Assembly (NCBI GenBank): GCA_900763875.1
Contig: CAAFLX010000008.1
Span: forward strand, 1-42,069
Direction of reading: 5' to 3'
DNA: 42,069 bases
From: Clostridia bacterium
Lineage (GTDB): Bacteria; Bacillota; Clostridia; Christensenellales; CAG-917
The position numbers were made by a program, and so were the translations under genes. The notes beneath the pieces are model-generated. The model was not told where the DNA came from, ran no database searches, and worked only from the letters and a program-made list of their open reading frames with translations. Shown here one piece after another: positions 1 through 8,628 of the stretch (position 1 is the stretch's first letter; each line of letters begins with the position of its first letter).

Positions 1-46
1 AATTAATCTATACTAATTATACGCGCGCTTGCGCAAAGGGAAAATT

Positions 47-1738
47 ATGACAGATTTGGTAAACAAAAAGCAGAAAAAGCCGGGTGCGTTGACCGCCAAC
101 ATGTGGATATACGCGTTGGGACTTATGGGCATCAACCTCGGCATCGGTCTTATCAACAGCTATCAAGCGGAGTTTTTCAACAAGATACTTCAAGCGGATT
201 TGATGGCGGTTGCGGGCATCATTCTCGCGGCGAAATTCATCAGCATCGTTGCGGACTTTGTGATTGGCAACCTCATCGACCGCGCCAATTTCAAGTCGGG
301 CAAGATGCGTCCGTGGATACTGTTTTCGGCGTTTCCGCTTGCTGTGCTGACGATGATATCGTTTGTCTACATACCGTTTACGTCCACCGCAGGCAGATAC
401 ATCTACATCATTTTCGTTGTTGTACTTTGGAATATATCCATGACGATGGCGGACATTCCCTCGCAAGGCATGCTCTCGCTCATTTCGAAGAGCAGTGACG
501 AAGTCAACAACGCGGCAGGGCTTGGCAACACGCTCAAATCAATCGCGCTTGCCGCGCCGGGCGTATTTATAAGTTTCGTGTGCATACTCACAGGCTCGGA
601 CGGAGCGGTGGGAAGAAAAGAGTATATCATCACGTCAGCGATTATGGCAGGGCTTGGGCTTATCTTCCAGTTGTTGATGTACTTCAAGTGCAAAGAGGTT
701 GTCAAGTCCAACGCCTCTGCCGGTATGAGCTTCAAGGAGATGTTCCGAGAGCTTAAAAACAACAAGATGTTGCTCATAGTTTTCGGCACGTACATTCTCG
801 GCTTTGGCAGAAACATAGGACTGGGCATCGCGGTGCAGGCAACGTGCATACTCATTCGCGACGGCATAGACCTCAGCTTTATAGGCATGGGCACGCTCTA
901 TGGCGACGCATGCAGCTGGGCAATCGGCATAACGTCGGCGATTTCGTCAATGGTCACGATTGTGCTAAATCCCGTAATCAACAAGAAAATCGGCGAAAAG
1001 AAATACTTTATCGTGGCAGGATTCTACGGCTTTTTGGTCACGCTCGTATCGACGCTCATATATACGCTCAGCCCCAACGGCGGCTTTGGCAGGAGCATTT
1101 GGGCGATTTGGATTTATCAATTCTTCCTCGGCTTTGCATACGGCCCGAACGGCTATTTGCCAATGGTTATGACGGCGGACATCGTTGATTATCAAGAGTG
1201 GAAGACGGGCAAGCGCACCGAGGGTACGCAGTTTGCAATCTTGTCGATGTCCAACAAACTCTCAAACGCGCTGTCCGTATCGCTCGGCATCTTGTTCATC
1301 GGCGCAATCGGTTACGACGCGGCAAAATACGCCGAGGTATCGCACGTAGGCGTGCAGGGCAGTCAAGAGAATCTTGCCGCCATTGCAGGTTACGTCACCA
1401 ACGGTATGCAAAACAAAGCGTGGATAATCTATTTCTTGTTGCCGGGACTTTGTATGCTTGCAAGCTCGCTTTTGATGTTCTTCTACAAGATTGACAAAAA
1501 GACAAAAGAGCAAATGCGTGCCGAGCTTGCGCTTCGCAGAGCGGAAGACGAGGCGGCGGAACTTGTCCAAGACGAGGCTTGCACCGACAACTGCTCCGAG
1601 TGCGACAAAGATTGCACTTTGCGCGCGGACAAGCAAGAAGAAGCCGAGCCGTTTGACGAGGCACTTGCCGAGCATTTTGAGGACGAAGAGGCTTCAATCT
1701 CCGAGGGCAAGCACGACGACAGAGATATGGAAGAATAA
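47..1738 (+). CDS. GPH-family sugar:cation symporter (MFS)
   Basis: Predicted inner-membrane symporter of the glycoside-pentoside-hexuronide (melibiose permease-like) family, importing a glycoside with a cation. About 12 hydrophobic segments fill residues 20-485. The family-like loop with the DIVDYQEWKTGKRTEG segment and the early NLIDRANFKSGKMRPW stretch support GPH rather than generic MFS. The ATG at 47 is preferred over an upstream in-frame TTG at 29 because AAAGGG lies 6 nt before the ATG. After the last membrane segment comes a highly acidic tail of about 75 residues with four cysteines spaced C-x3-C-x2-C-x3-C (C512, C516, C519, C523), unusual for this family. The gene converges on the GH27 alpha-galactosidase, so an alpha-galactoside is the likely substrate (inference). 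Its promoter lies outside the window. Confidence 0.88.
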   Translation: MTDLVNKKQKKPGALTANMWIYALGLMGINLGIGLINSYQAEFFNKILQADLMAVAGIILAAKFISIVADFVIGNLIDRANFKSGKMRPWILFSAFPLAVLTMISFVYIPFTSTAGRYIYIIFVVVLWNISMTMADIPSQGMLSLISKSSDEVNNAAGLGNTLKSIALAAPGVFISFVCILTGSDGAVGRKEYIITSAIMAGLGLIFQLLMYFKCKEVVKSNASAGMSFKEMFRELKNNKMLLIVFGTYILGFGRNIGLGIAVQATCILIRDGIDLSFIGMGTLYGDACSWAIGITSAISSMVTIVLNPVINKKIGEKKYFIVAGFYGFLVTLVSTLIYTLSPNGGFGRSIWAIWIYQFFLGFAYGPNGYLPMVMTADIVDYQEWKTGKRTEGTQFAILSMSNKLSNALSVSLGILFIGAIGYDAAKYAEVSHVGVQGSQENLAAIAGYVTNGMQNKAWIIYFLLPGLCMLASSLLMFFYKIDKKTKEQMRAELALRRAEDEAAELVQDEACTDNCSECDKDCTLRADKQEEAEPFDEALAEHFEDEEASISEGKHDDRDMEE

Positions 1739-1846
1739 TCGTCTATGCCAAAAGTGCGGCAAAAGCGTAAAGCGCGGTCTTGCCGAAAATCGGTTTTGGC
1801 AAATCGAATTTCCGATGTGGTTTCCAAAACTTAAATTTTGAAGAAC

Positions 1847-1871
1847 AAAGCCTCGCAAATTGCGAGGCTTT
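1847..1871. terminator. Bidirectional intrinsic terminator between symporter and alpha-galactosidase
   Basis: A near-perfect palindrome whose 12-nt arms begin AAAGCCTCGC and end GCGAGGCTTT lies in the convergent gap. It leaves an A-rich flank on one side and a T-rich flank (TTTTTT at about 1885) on the other. It can serve both the plus-strand symporter and the minus-strand GH27 gene. Confidence 0.75.
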
Positions 1872-1922
1872 GACTTTGGCAATTTTTTGATATTTTGTTG
1901 CAAAATCAAGGGATAAAGCGTT

Positions 1923-3545
1923 TTATTTGACGATATAAACTTTGCTTTGGCACTTTTCAAGCGAGAGGGATAGAACACCGTTTGTGGTGACGTTTTCGCC
2001 GCTCCATTGCTCTTTTGCGTGGTATTCGCTCTGCTTTGTCATCTGCACGTATTCGTCGTTTGCAAGGGTGTTGAGGTCAAACTTGATTCTTGCGCCGTGC
2101 GAGGTTTTGTTGAAGAAACACACCGCCACCGAGCCGTCTGCAAGTGGTTTTGCAAGCACGTCCACCACGCCTTTTTTGACGCGTTTTGCCTGCTTTGCCA
2201 ACAAGTCTTGGTTGATTGCAATCATATTTTTGTTGGTGACGATGCTCTTGACTTGATCGCTCATATTGCGCAGGTCGTTGCCCAAAATGAGAGGGGCGTT
2301 CATCATGCACCAAAGAGAGAAGTGCGACACGTTTTGGTTGTAGGTGAGTTTGCCGTTGCCAACTTCAAGCATATCGGGGTCGTTGTAGTGCCCCTTGCTT
2401 GCGTACTTATAGAGTTTGACGTTGTGTTCGTATATGAGTTTAATCCAAATCCACCACGGGCGAATATCGGGAGTTGTGCGCCAAAGGTTTCCTGCCTTTG
2501 CGCCCCAGTTGTAGGGCTTGCCCCAACCCCATTCGCAAATGGAAAACGCGATAGGTTTTTCCTTGTGTCTACGCTCTTTTGCAACTCTTGCGGTGGCGTT
2601 TTGAAGAGCTTTGCCCATTCGGTAATATTGATACATTTCGCTGTCGGCGTTGCTTGTGACGGGGTTGAAAAGCTCGATTTTGTTCTTGCCGGCGGAAAGG
2701 TTGACGATGACTTGAAATCTTGCCGTGAGGTTGAATTTCTTTTGAGGAGGGAAGAGAATTTCGTATTCTTCGCCGTCGTTGATTTTTGCGATGAGATATT
2801 TTTCATACGCGCCTTTCTTTTTGACGTTTATCGTCAGCACGTACTTGCCGTCCTCGTCCACCTCGATATTGTTGTAGGTGATTCGACCTTGGTTTGCGTC
2901 AAGCCCCGAAACGTAGCTGCCGCTTGGCAGTTTCGTGTCCGTCATAAACCTTGCAAGCCCCGACAAAACGGCGTTATGCACGGAGTATTCCATAGGGTGG
3001 TTGTCAAATTGCGACACGCTTATGGAGTAGACGAGAGGCGCGTATTTCGAGATGGGGATATGGTGGCAGTAGTCGTATTTGAAGTATTCCACGCCCCATT
3101 TTGCAAGGGTGTACGCGTCAAACTGTTCTCTGCCAAGGCTTGCGGGCAAATCCTCGCAAGTGAGAGTGCCGTTTGAGGTGTACGCGCCAAGTTTCAAGCC
3201 CATTTGATTGACTTGCTTTGCAAGGTTTGCAATGCCGCTAGGGAAGGTTTCGTAGTCGCCAACAAGCTCGCCGTTCTCGTCGCGCAGAGAGGATTGCCAG
3301 CAGTCGTCCAGATTGATATATTTGTATCCTGCCTCGACAAGTCCGTTGTCCCTCATCGCCGTTGCGGTGTCGAGAATGAGCTTCTCGTTTATGCGGTTTC
3401 TAAACGTATTCCAGCTCGACCAGCCCATAGGGGGAGTTGCAATGCCGTTGTCATAGTCGGGCAAATCGGGATTTACGCTCGATGGCGTTTTCTTTTGAAA
3501 CAGACTTTTGAGATAGCAAAACGGACACATATTGTTTCGTTTCAT
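1923..3545 (-). CDS. GH27 alpha-galactosidase with inserted beta-sandwich domain
   Basis: Predicted alpha-galactosidase/alpha-N-acetylgalactosaminidase of family GH27, 540 aa. It opens its barrel with TPPMGWSSWNTF and YKYINLDDCW, typical of the family. The nucleophile is probably D158 in FKYDYC and the acid/base D360 in WRTTPDI. These two residues lie about 60 apart in human GLA but about 200 apart here, because some 135 residues (roughly 205-335) resembling a beta-rich carbohydrate-binding module are inserted in the barrel. There is no signal peptide, so a cytoplasmic location is likely, fitting import by the convergent GPH symporter. The N-terminus carries CPFC at residues 7-10. The start at 3545 has AGGAGG 4 nt upstream; the longer upstream frame has no such site. 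Confidence 0.9.
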   Translation of the reverse strand: MKRNNMCPFCYLKSLFQKKTPSSVNPDLPDYDNGIATPPMGWSSWNTFRNRINEKLILDTATAMRDNGLVEAGYKYINLDDCWQSSLRDENGELVGDYETFPSGIANLAKQVNQMGLKLGAYTSNGTLTCEDLPASLGREQFDAYTLAKWGVEYFKYDYCHHIPISKYAPLVYSISVSQFDNHPMEYSVHNAVLSGLARFMTDTKLPSGSYVSGLDANQGRITYNNIEVDEDGKYVLTINVKKKGAYEKYLIAKINDGEEYEILFPPQKKFNLTARFQVIVNLSAGKNKIELFNPVTSNADSEMYQYYRMGKALQNATARVAKERRHKEKPIAFSICEWGWGKPYNWGAKAGNLWRTTPDIRPWWIWIKLIYEHNVKLYKYASKGHYNDPDMLEVGNGKLTYNQNVSHFSLWCMMNAPLILGNDLRNMSDQVKSIVTNKNMIAINQDLLAKQAKRVKKGVVDVLAKPLADGSVAVCFFNKTSHGARIKFDLNTLANDEYVQMTKQSEYHAKEQWSGENVTTNGVLSLSLEKCQSKVYIVK

Positions 3546-3560
3546 ATTTCCTCCTATATC

Positions 3561-3609
3561 GGCGCAGTGCGCCCTTTTGTGACGTTTTTGCACACGTCAC
3601 TCGATTGTA
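3561..3609 (-). promoter_or_regulatory. Alpha-galactosidase -10 and operator-like inverted repeats
   Basis: On the minus strand TACAAT (3604-3609) is followed 3 nt later by an inverted repeat, GTGACG (3579-3584) with CGTCAC (3595-3600), which would overlap the transcription start. A second palindrome, GGCGCA-G-TGCGCC (3561-3573), lies next to the ribosome binding site. No good -35 box is visible at normal spacing. The arrangement suggests a repressor-controlled or activator-dependent promoter (inference). Confidence 0.4.
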
Positions 3610-3883
3610 CGGGTTTTTTTGAAAAACACGCCGTATTTTTGCAGATTTTTGCTTTTGATATGCTTTTTATCTGCTAGTTTATTTCTTGTTTGTTGCTTAT
3701 TATTTTTTCTTATCGCTTGATTGTTTTTGTTGGCTTTTCGCCCGTTTTTTTGATGTTTTTTTTGATGTTTTTTTTGATGTTTTTTTGATGTTTTTTTGCG
3801 GTTTTTACGCGCTTTTTACAAGGTATATTATGTATGTTTGCGCTGTGTTTTGCTTGTGTTTTGCTTGTATTTTGCTTGTTTGC
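3610..3883. repeat. T-rich intergenic tract with 11-12 bp periodic tandem repeats
   Basis: The gap between the P-type ATPase 3' end and the GH27 promoter has no convincing gene. It contains GATG plus a T-run repeated with starts at 3752, 3764, 3776 and 3787 (12, 12, 11 bp), and three exact-length 11-bp units of the type GTTTTGCTTGT at 3847-3879. Short phenylalanine-rich frames here are translation artefacts of the T-runs. No clear ATPase terminator was found. Confidence 0.7.
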
Positions 3884-6802
3884 TTATTTTAGTTTCGGGG
3901 CTTTTGTGCGCATTTTTGCGTCAAGACGCTCAAATTTTGCCTCGATTGCCTCGCCGTGCTCGAGCTTGATTTGGTTCATAATCGCAACCAAACCGATATA
4001 TGCAAACGTCAGTATCGCGCCGATTGCAAGCATTGCTTTGCCCATTTGCCAAGTGAGGTTGTTGTCAAGTCTAAAGAACGTGCGCATACCTTGCACGATG
4101 TCGATTTCCTTGCCGTGTATCGTCACGTTGATTGAGAGGAAGTATGTGCCAACAAATATGAAAATCATCAGCAGATACACAAACAAGTTGAGCGCAATCA
4201 GCAAGTTTGACTTGTTCACTTTGTGTTTTTTGCGAGGTTTCTTTTCCTTTTTTTGAGGTGTGTTTGTTTCAACCACTTTCATCACCACGCCGTTTGCAAT
4301 GGAGTAGCCTTTTTCGCTGTCGTCCACGCACCCGTCATAGAGGCTCGAATCGATTTTTTGCGCCTTTGCCTCCTCTTTTGCTTTGGCATTCATATAGTCG
4401 CTGATGCCGAAAAACGCCGACCAACTCGACAGTTTTGTGGGCAACGACACCTTGAACAGAAGCAGAAAACCGACAAACGTGATTATCCAAATAAACACGG
4501 TTTGCGACTGCAAGTCGGATATATCGGTGAGGAAAAACCTGTTGCAAATTATCACAGCAATCGCGCCCAGCAGCACCGTAATTCCGCCGGGGACGGCATT
4601 TGACAGCACCTTTGGCAAAAACCTGCCCGTCACCCTGTCCGCGTTGGGTTCGAGCGCAAGCACCACCGAGGGCATACCGATTGTCACCGCGCCCATAATG
4701 GTGAGGTTTTGCGGAGTGAAGGGGAGGGGGTCAGCCACCACCATAAACAGCAAAGCCAACAGCGTGTTGTAAATGGTTTTCATAATGTACAGCGACGCCG
4801 AGCGTTCGAGGTTGTTGATTGAGCGTCTGCCCTCTGCAACCACCCTCGGCATAGAGGAAAAGTTGCTGTCGAGCAGCACGAGGGAGCTTACGTTCTTTGC
4901 CGCGTCCGAGCCTGACGCCATAGCAACCGAGCAGTCCGCCTCTTTGAGCGCAAGCACGTCGTTTACGCCGTCGCCCGTCATGGCAACGGTGTGTCCCGCC
5001 TGTTTCAAGGCTTTGACGAGCATAAGTTTTTGGTCGGGCAAAACGCGCCCGAAAATTGTGTATTTGGTTGCCGCCTCATACACCTCTTGCTCGGTGGTGA
5101 GGGTGGACATATCAACGATATTGTCGCAATCTTCAAGCCCTGCACGCATAGCAACTGCGCGCACGGTTTGGGGGTTATCGCCCGATATAATCTTGACCGT
5201 CACGCCCTCTTGCTTGAAGAAGTGCAGAGTGTCCGGGGCTTCTTTTCTTATCTTGTCGGTGATAAACACAAAACTTTCCAAAGCCAGAGTTTTTGGCAAA
5301 GTGCCGTCGCCAAACGGGTTTTTCGAGGAGGCTACCACCATAACCCTATAACCTTTTTGCGCCATTTCCGACATAATGGTTTCCATAGCCTTTGTGCGCT
5401 TTTTGAACACAAATTCGGGTGCGCCGATGACGTAGGATATGCCGTCGATTCTTGCTCCGCTCCACTTGCGTTGAGATGAGAATGGCACGACTTGCTCGAC
5501 GTTGCCCTCGCTTGAAAGCTCTGCAACGTATGCGCGAAGAGCGTTGATTGTTGCGTTGTCGTCTTCGAGCGCGCTCGTCACGTTTTTGATGATTTGCATC
5601 ACGCTCTTTTGGTCTTTGCCTTTTGCTGGCAACAGCTCGTGAACGTCCATCGTGCCCTCGGTGATAGTGCCCGTTTTGTCTAGGCACAGCACGTCCACGC
5701 GCGCCAGCGTTTCAACGCAATACAGGTCTTGCGCAAGCGTTTTGTGGCGCGATAGGCGTATTATGCTCACGCAAAACACCGTTGACGACAGCGCGACAAG
5801 CCCCGATGGAATCATACCGATGACAGTTGCAATCGTGCCGAGCACCGTTGACGACAGATGCGCGCTTATCTTGTAGCCGAGCAGGGTGGTTATCATCTTT
5901 TCCGCCTCGCTCGGATTTTTATGAATGAAAAATTTGACGCAGAAAAGCATAATGCCAAGCGGCACGATTATGGTTGCCATAACCTTGACGATGTACATAA
6001 GCGAACGCCAAATTTCGCTGTTTGGCTTTTTGAAATACTTTGCTCCCGCGCTGATTTTTGTGGCAAAGTTGTCAACGCCGACGTGCTCGACTTGCGCTTT
6101 TGCCATGCCCGACACGACAAAACTGCCCGACATAACCTCGTCGCCGGGGTTTTTGAGGATTGCGTCCGGCTCGCCCGTGATTAGGCTTTCGTTGACCTCG
6201 ATCGAGCCTTCGACCACCACCGCGTCCGCGCAAATCTGACTGCCGCTTGATAGAATCGTCAAATCGTCAAGCACGATGTCTTTGATTGCAATTTCTTTTT
6301 CCTCGCCGTCCCTGACAACGATTGCCTTTGGGGCGGAGATGAGGGATAGTTTGTCGATTGTATGCTTTGCGCGCAGCTCCTGAAAGATGCCCACCAAAGC
6401 GTTGAAAATGATGAGCAGCATAAATCCGAAGTTGCCCAAAACAGACACTATACTGTCGTGCGAGTCCACAAAAAAGAAGATTAGCACTGCCAAAACGATA
6501 AACACAAAGTTGAAAAACGTGACGATATTTTCACGCAAAATGTGTGCCACGCTCTTTGTTTTGACGTTGGTATCGCCGTTGATTTTGCCATCGGCAATCC
6601 TCTGTTTAACTTCGTCCTGTCCCAGTCCGTTTTTGAGGTCGGTGACAAAACGCTCCTCTATGATTTGAGCGTCCAAAACCAAATTGTCGTCCTTTATCTC
6701 GCCCTCGCCGACAACGCTTGCCTCGCAAGTTGCTTTTTCACCGTTGATTTCGGTGGCGATTTGTGGGGGTATATCGGTGTTTTTCGTTGCTTTTTTTGGC
6801 AT
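3884..6802 (-). CDS. P-type cation-transporting ATPase (CtpE-like)
   Basis: Predicted P-type ATPase of 972 aa, closest in features to the CtpE-like group (TC 3.A.3.23). CtpE of mycobacteria has been linked to calcium uptake; the ion here is unproven. Visible in order: cytosolic N-terminus, the GLGQDEVKQRI segment, two TM helices, the actuator TGE motif (ITGEPDA), a TM4 region with MIPSGLVAL, the phosphorylation site DKTGTIT (D375), the hinge MTGDGVNDVLALKEADCSVA, and a C-terminal membrane domain interrupted by a charged, Lys-rich cytosolic loop of about 80 residues. The ATG at 6802 has AGGGAG a few bases upstream; the 7-codon longer frame lacks a site. It is a single-gene unit, divergent from the lipoprotein gene. 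Confidence 0.88.
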   Translation of the reverse strand: MPKKATKNTDIPPQIATEINGEKATCEASVVGEGEIKDDNLVLDAQIIEERFVTDLKNGLGQDEVKQRIADGKINGDTNVKTKSVAHILRENIVTFFNFVFIVLAVLIFFFVDSHDSIVSVLGNFGFMLLIIFNALVGIFQELRAKHTIDKLSLISAPKAIVVRDGEEKEIAIKDIVLDDLTILSSGSQICADAVVVEGSIEVNESLITGEPDAILKNPGDEVMSGSFVVSGMAKAQVEHVGVDNFATKISAGAKYFKKPNSEIWRSLMYIVKVMATIIVPLGIMLFCVKFFIHKNPSEAEKMITTLLGYKISAHLSSTVLGTIATVIGMIPSGLVALSSTVFCVSIIRLSRHKTLAQDLYCVETLARVDVLCLDKTGTITEGTMDVHELLPAKGKDQKSVMQIIKNVTSALEDDNATINALRAYVAELSSEGNVEQVVPFSSQRKWSGARIDGISYVIGAPEFVFKKRTKAMETIMSEMAQKGYRVMVVASSKNPFGDGTLPKTLALESFVFITDKIRKEAPDTLHFFKQEGVTVKIISGDNPQTVRAVAMRAGLEDCDNIVDMSTLTTEQEVYEAATKYTIFGRVLPDQKLMLVKALKQAGHTVAMTGDGVNDVLALKEADCSVAMASGSDAAKNVSSLVLLDSNFSSMPRVVAEGRRSINNLERSASLYIMKTIYNTLLALLFMVVADPLPFTPQNLTIMGAVTIGMPSVVLALEPNADRVTGRFLPKVLSNAVPGGITVLLGAIAVIICNRFFLTDISDLQSQTVFIWIITFVGFLLLFKVSLPTKLSSWSAFFGISDYMNAKAKEEAKAQKIDSSLYDGCVDDSEKGYSIANGVVMKVVETNTPQKKEKKPRKKHKVNKSNLLIALNLFVYLLMIFIFVGTYFLSINVTIHGKEIDIVQGMRTFFRLDNNLTWQMGKAMLAIGAILTFAYIGLVAIMNQIKLEHGEAIEAKFERLDAKMRTKAPKLK

Positions 6803-6854
6803 AAATCTCCCTTGTGCGCGCATTTGCGCGTGTGTTTTTATGCATATATAAAAG

Positions 6855-6882
6855 ATTATACCACAAATCGTCCATTATTCAA
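6855..6882 (-). promoter_or_regulatory. Promoter of the P-type ATPase
   Basis: Minus-strand TTGAAT (6877-6882), a 16-bp spacer and a perfect TATAAT (6855-6860), about 50 nt upstream of the ATPase start. Confidence 0.6.
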
Positions 6883-6979
6883 GAAATTATGCCGTATTTT
6901 TGAAATGTTAATTCAAAAAAATTTCCACAAATTTGCCACAACTTGCATATTCGGGCATTCAAAGCCGTATATTTTGCGT

Positions 6980-7645
6980 ATGAAAAGAAAAAACTGCTTG
7001 ATTTTGGTTTCAATTTTATGCCTGCTTTCCCTCGCGTTTTGCCTCGTTGCCTGCAACAAAAAGCCGCACTCCGAGCAAAACGGCAACGTATCTCGGCTCA
7101 CCGAGGCATACTATGCAGGCGAGAGCGACTTGTTTGCCGTCAGCATCGAAAAAGGCAAACGTGAAAAAACCTTCATTGCCGACGGAATCGCAAAGGACGT
7201 TTGTCCGTTCACCGAACTTGTCGTCATTCCTCTCAAATCCAACGATTTTGAGGTTATATCCTACGTCATTTCTGCCGACGACAAAACGCTTTCGGGGGAA
7301 GTGAAGTGTGGCAAGGGCGGTGATTTTACGGCATCTATTACGCTCGATTTCATCCCAAAGACGATTGCGCTCTCCGTTGGCGACACAAAATCCGACATCG
7401 AACTAAACTCGATTTTGCAAGGCAAACTTTCCTCTCTCGATGTCATCAACATCGCCAAGGAGGCACTCAAAGACAACATCGCCAAAGAGTATGCCGAGGG
7501 CAAGCCCGAACGTGAGATTTATCTCAAACTCATCACCGCCGACCATGAATCCTACTATTATTACGTATCTTTCATCGGTGAGGGCGTGGATTATTGGGCG
7601 ATGTTGATTGATCCTGAAAGCGGTGCAATCATCAGCAAAAAGTAG
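6980..7645 (+). CDS. Lipoprotein with PepSY-like C-terminus
   Basis: Putative secreted lipoprotein of 221 aa. The N-terminus is a short basic stretch, a hydrophobic core and the lipobox LVAC at about residue 23, followed by a charged linker. The last 70 residues (a helix around SLDVINIAKEAL, then YYYYVSFIGEG and WAMLIDPESGAII) resemble a PepSY-type domain; function unknown. The start is set by the signal peptide, since the upstream frame is non-coding in character. No strong Shine-Dalgarno site precedes this ATG. The TAG stop lies inside the left arm of a 127-bp inverted-repeat element, so the repeat abuts the gene exactly. Confidence 0.75.
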   Translation: MKRKNCLILVSILCLLSLAFCLVACNKKPHSEQNGNVSRLTEAYYAGESDLFAVSIEKGKREKTFIADGIAKDVCPFTELVVIPLKSNDFEVISYVISADDKTLSGEVKCGKGGDFTASITLDFIPKTIALSVGDTKSDIELNSILQGKLSSLDVINIAKEALKDNIAKEYAEGKPEREIYLKLITADHESYYYYVSFIGEGVDYWAMLIDPESGAIISKK

Positions 7646-7770
7646 CGACCTCGCTATTTGGCGAATAGCTTTGTCAAAGCCCCTTGCTTGCCAACTCATG
7701 TACCATTTGTACATTAGGGTTGTCATTCAAGGGGCTTTTCCTCGTTATGCATCGATTTAGCGAGGTCGCT
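7644..7770. repeat. 127-bp element with 13-bp terminal inverted repeats
   Basis: The termini AGCGACCTCGCTA (7644-7656) and TAGCGAGGTCGCT (7758-7770) are perfect inverted repeats enclosing a terminator-like hairpin. The outer arm overlaps the lipoprotein stop codon. It resembles a small non-autonomous inserted element (inference). Confidence 0.6.
7676..7738 (+). terminator. Terminator-like long hairpin with GTAC...GTACATTAGG inner motif
   Basis: Arms AAAGCCCCTTG (7676-7686) and CAAGGGGCTTT (7728-7738) enclose a 41-nt loop containing ATGTAC, a short gap, GTACATTAGGGTTG. A similar architecture and the same inner motif recur after gpmI (22869-22934). Confidence 0.6.
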
Positions 7771-7800
7771 TGTGTTCGTCCTCTACAAGAGTTGGGCGGG

Positions 7801-8093
7801 GTGTACTCTAAATTAGATGCGCCCCCTCTTTCCCTAACGGGCTTTTCTCCCACCACTCAAATAGGGGCATTTCTCTGCAATATTATCCGTCGTTCGTGGG
7901 GGAGACAGTCGGCACTCGCATAGATAGGGACATTCCTCTTATTATGCCACCGCCTTTTGTGCGCCGGCTACGCAACAACACGGCGCAGTCGGACGGTACA
8001 ACCGTCAAGTTCGGCGCTCAAATTCTCGCCGCCTTGCGGCTCGCACTTCGAATAGGCAGATAACGTGTATAAGTGCGCTCCGAATGAGTGTTC
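7801..8093 (+). repeat. Dispersed modular repeat, copy A
   Basis: Plus-oriented copy of a repeat also found at 20006-20230 (minus), 23053-23350 and 24790-25070. It shares its 5' module (GTGTAC..., CCCCCTCTTTCC, TCTCCCACCACTCAAATA) only with the 23053 copy. It shares its 3' module (CACTCGCATAGATAGGG, TGTGCGCCGGCTACGCAAC, TCTCGCCGCC, GAATGAGTG) with all or most copies. Confidence 0.8.
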
Positions 8094-8116
8094 GTTCGGG
8101 TGTGGGTGTCCCACCC

Positions 8117-8209
8117 GTGTCATTGCGAGCGCAAGCGTGGCAATCTCCCGGGAGGGAAATGATGTAAATTGTCGCAAGTATAGCGCACAAACTTTCAAAT
8201 ATTCCGCAA
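8117..8209. repeat. 93-bp duplicated block, copy 1
   Basis: From GTGTCATTGCGAGCG to ATTCCGCAA it matches 8535-8627 over 93 bp; by eye only one base differs (TATAGCG versus TGTAGCG). Each copy leads directly into a mini-hairpin array. Confidence 0.85.
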
Positions 8210-8210
8210 T

Positions 8211-8285
8211 CCAAACAATGTTTGGATATCATCGTGCAGCGCACGATATCATCACGAAGTGATATCACCGCCGAAGGTGATATCA
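8211..8285. repeat. Mini-hairpin array 1 (TATCA-linked)
   Basis: Four consecutive small hairpins: TCCAAAC/GTTTGGA (loop AAT), TCGTGC/GCACGA (loop AGC), TCAC/GTGA (loop GAA) and CACC/GGTG. They are separated by the constant TATCA. Arm sequences differ between units while pairing is kept. Confidence 0.8.
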
Positions 8286-8290
8286 TTTTT

Positions 8291-8340
8291 TATCCGCTTG
8301 CGTGCAAAGCACGCTAAACACCAAGCAAGCACTCGCACGG
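8291..8340. repeat. TATCCGCTTGCGTGC module, copy 1
   Basis: Starts TATCCGCTTGCGTGC and continues through CGCTAAACACCAAGCA. A related copy is at 9324-9372, and the first 15 bases recur at 23354-23368. Confidence 0.7.
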
Positions 8341-8534
8341 AATTGCGGTTTGAGTTTTTGTCCGTCTTATTTTGAGAGTGAAGAGTGGTTGCGCGGTTAG
8401 TGATTGCGAGAACAAGTGCGGTGAGTGGCAACCGCCACTGTGTTTTCGTTTCTATTTAGGGGATTCCCACGTCGCCTTGCTCCTCTGAATGACATTTGGG
8501 GCGGTTGCCATAACCGCAACGCCGTTTGAGCAAT

Positions 8535-8627
8535 GTGTCATTGCGAGCGCAAGCGTGGCAATCTCCCGGGAGGGAAATGATGTAAATTGTCGCAAGTGTA
8601 GCGCACAAACTTTCAAATATTCCGCAA
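8535..8627. repeat. 93-bp duplicated block, copy 2
   Basis: Second copy of the block at 8117-8209, same orientation, again directly followed by a mini-hairpin array. Confidence 0.85.
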
Positions 8628-8628
8628 C

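Noticed and set aside
2007..3176. 389-codon plus-strand open frame opposite the alpha-galactosidase
   Set aside because: Antisense to conserved GH27 motifs; Val/Phe/Cys-rich shadow translation.
3686..3892. 68-codon Phe/Cys-rich frame
   Set aside because: Artefact of T-runs in the periodic intergenic tract.
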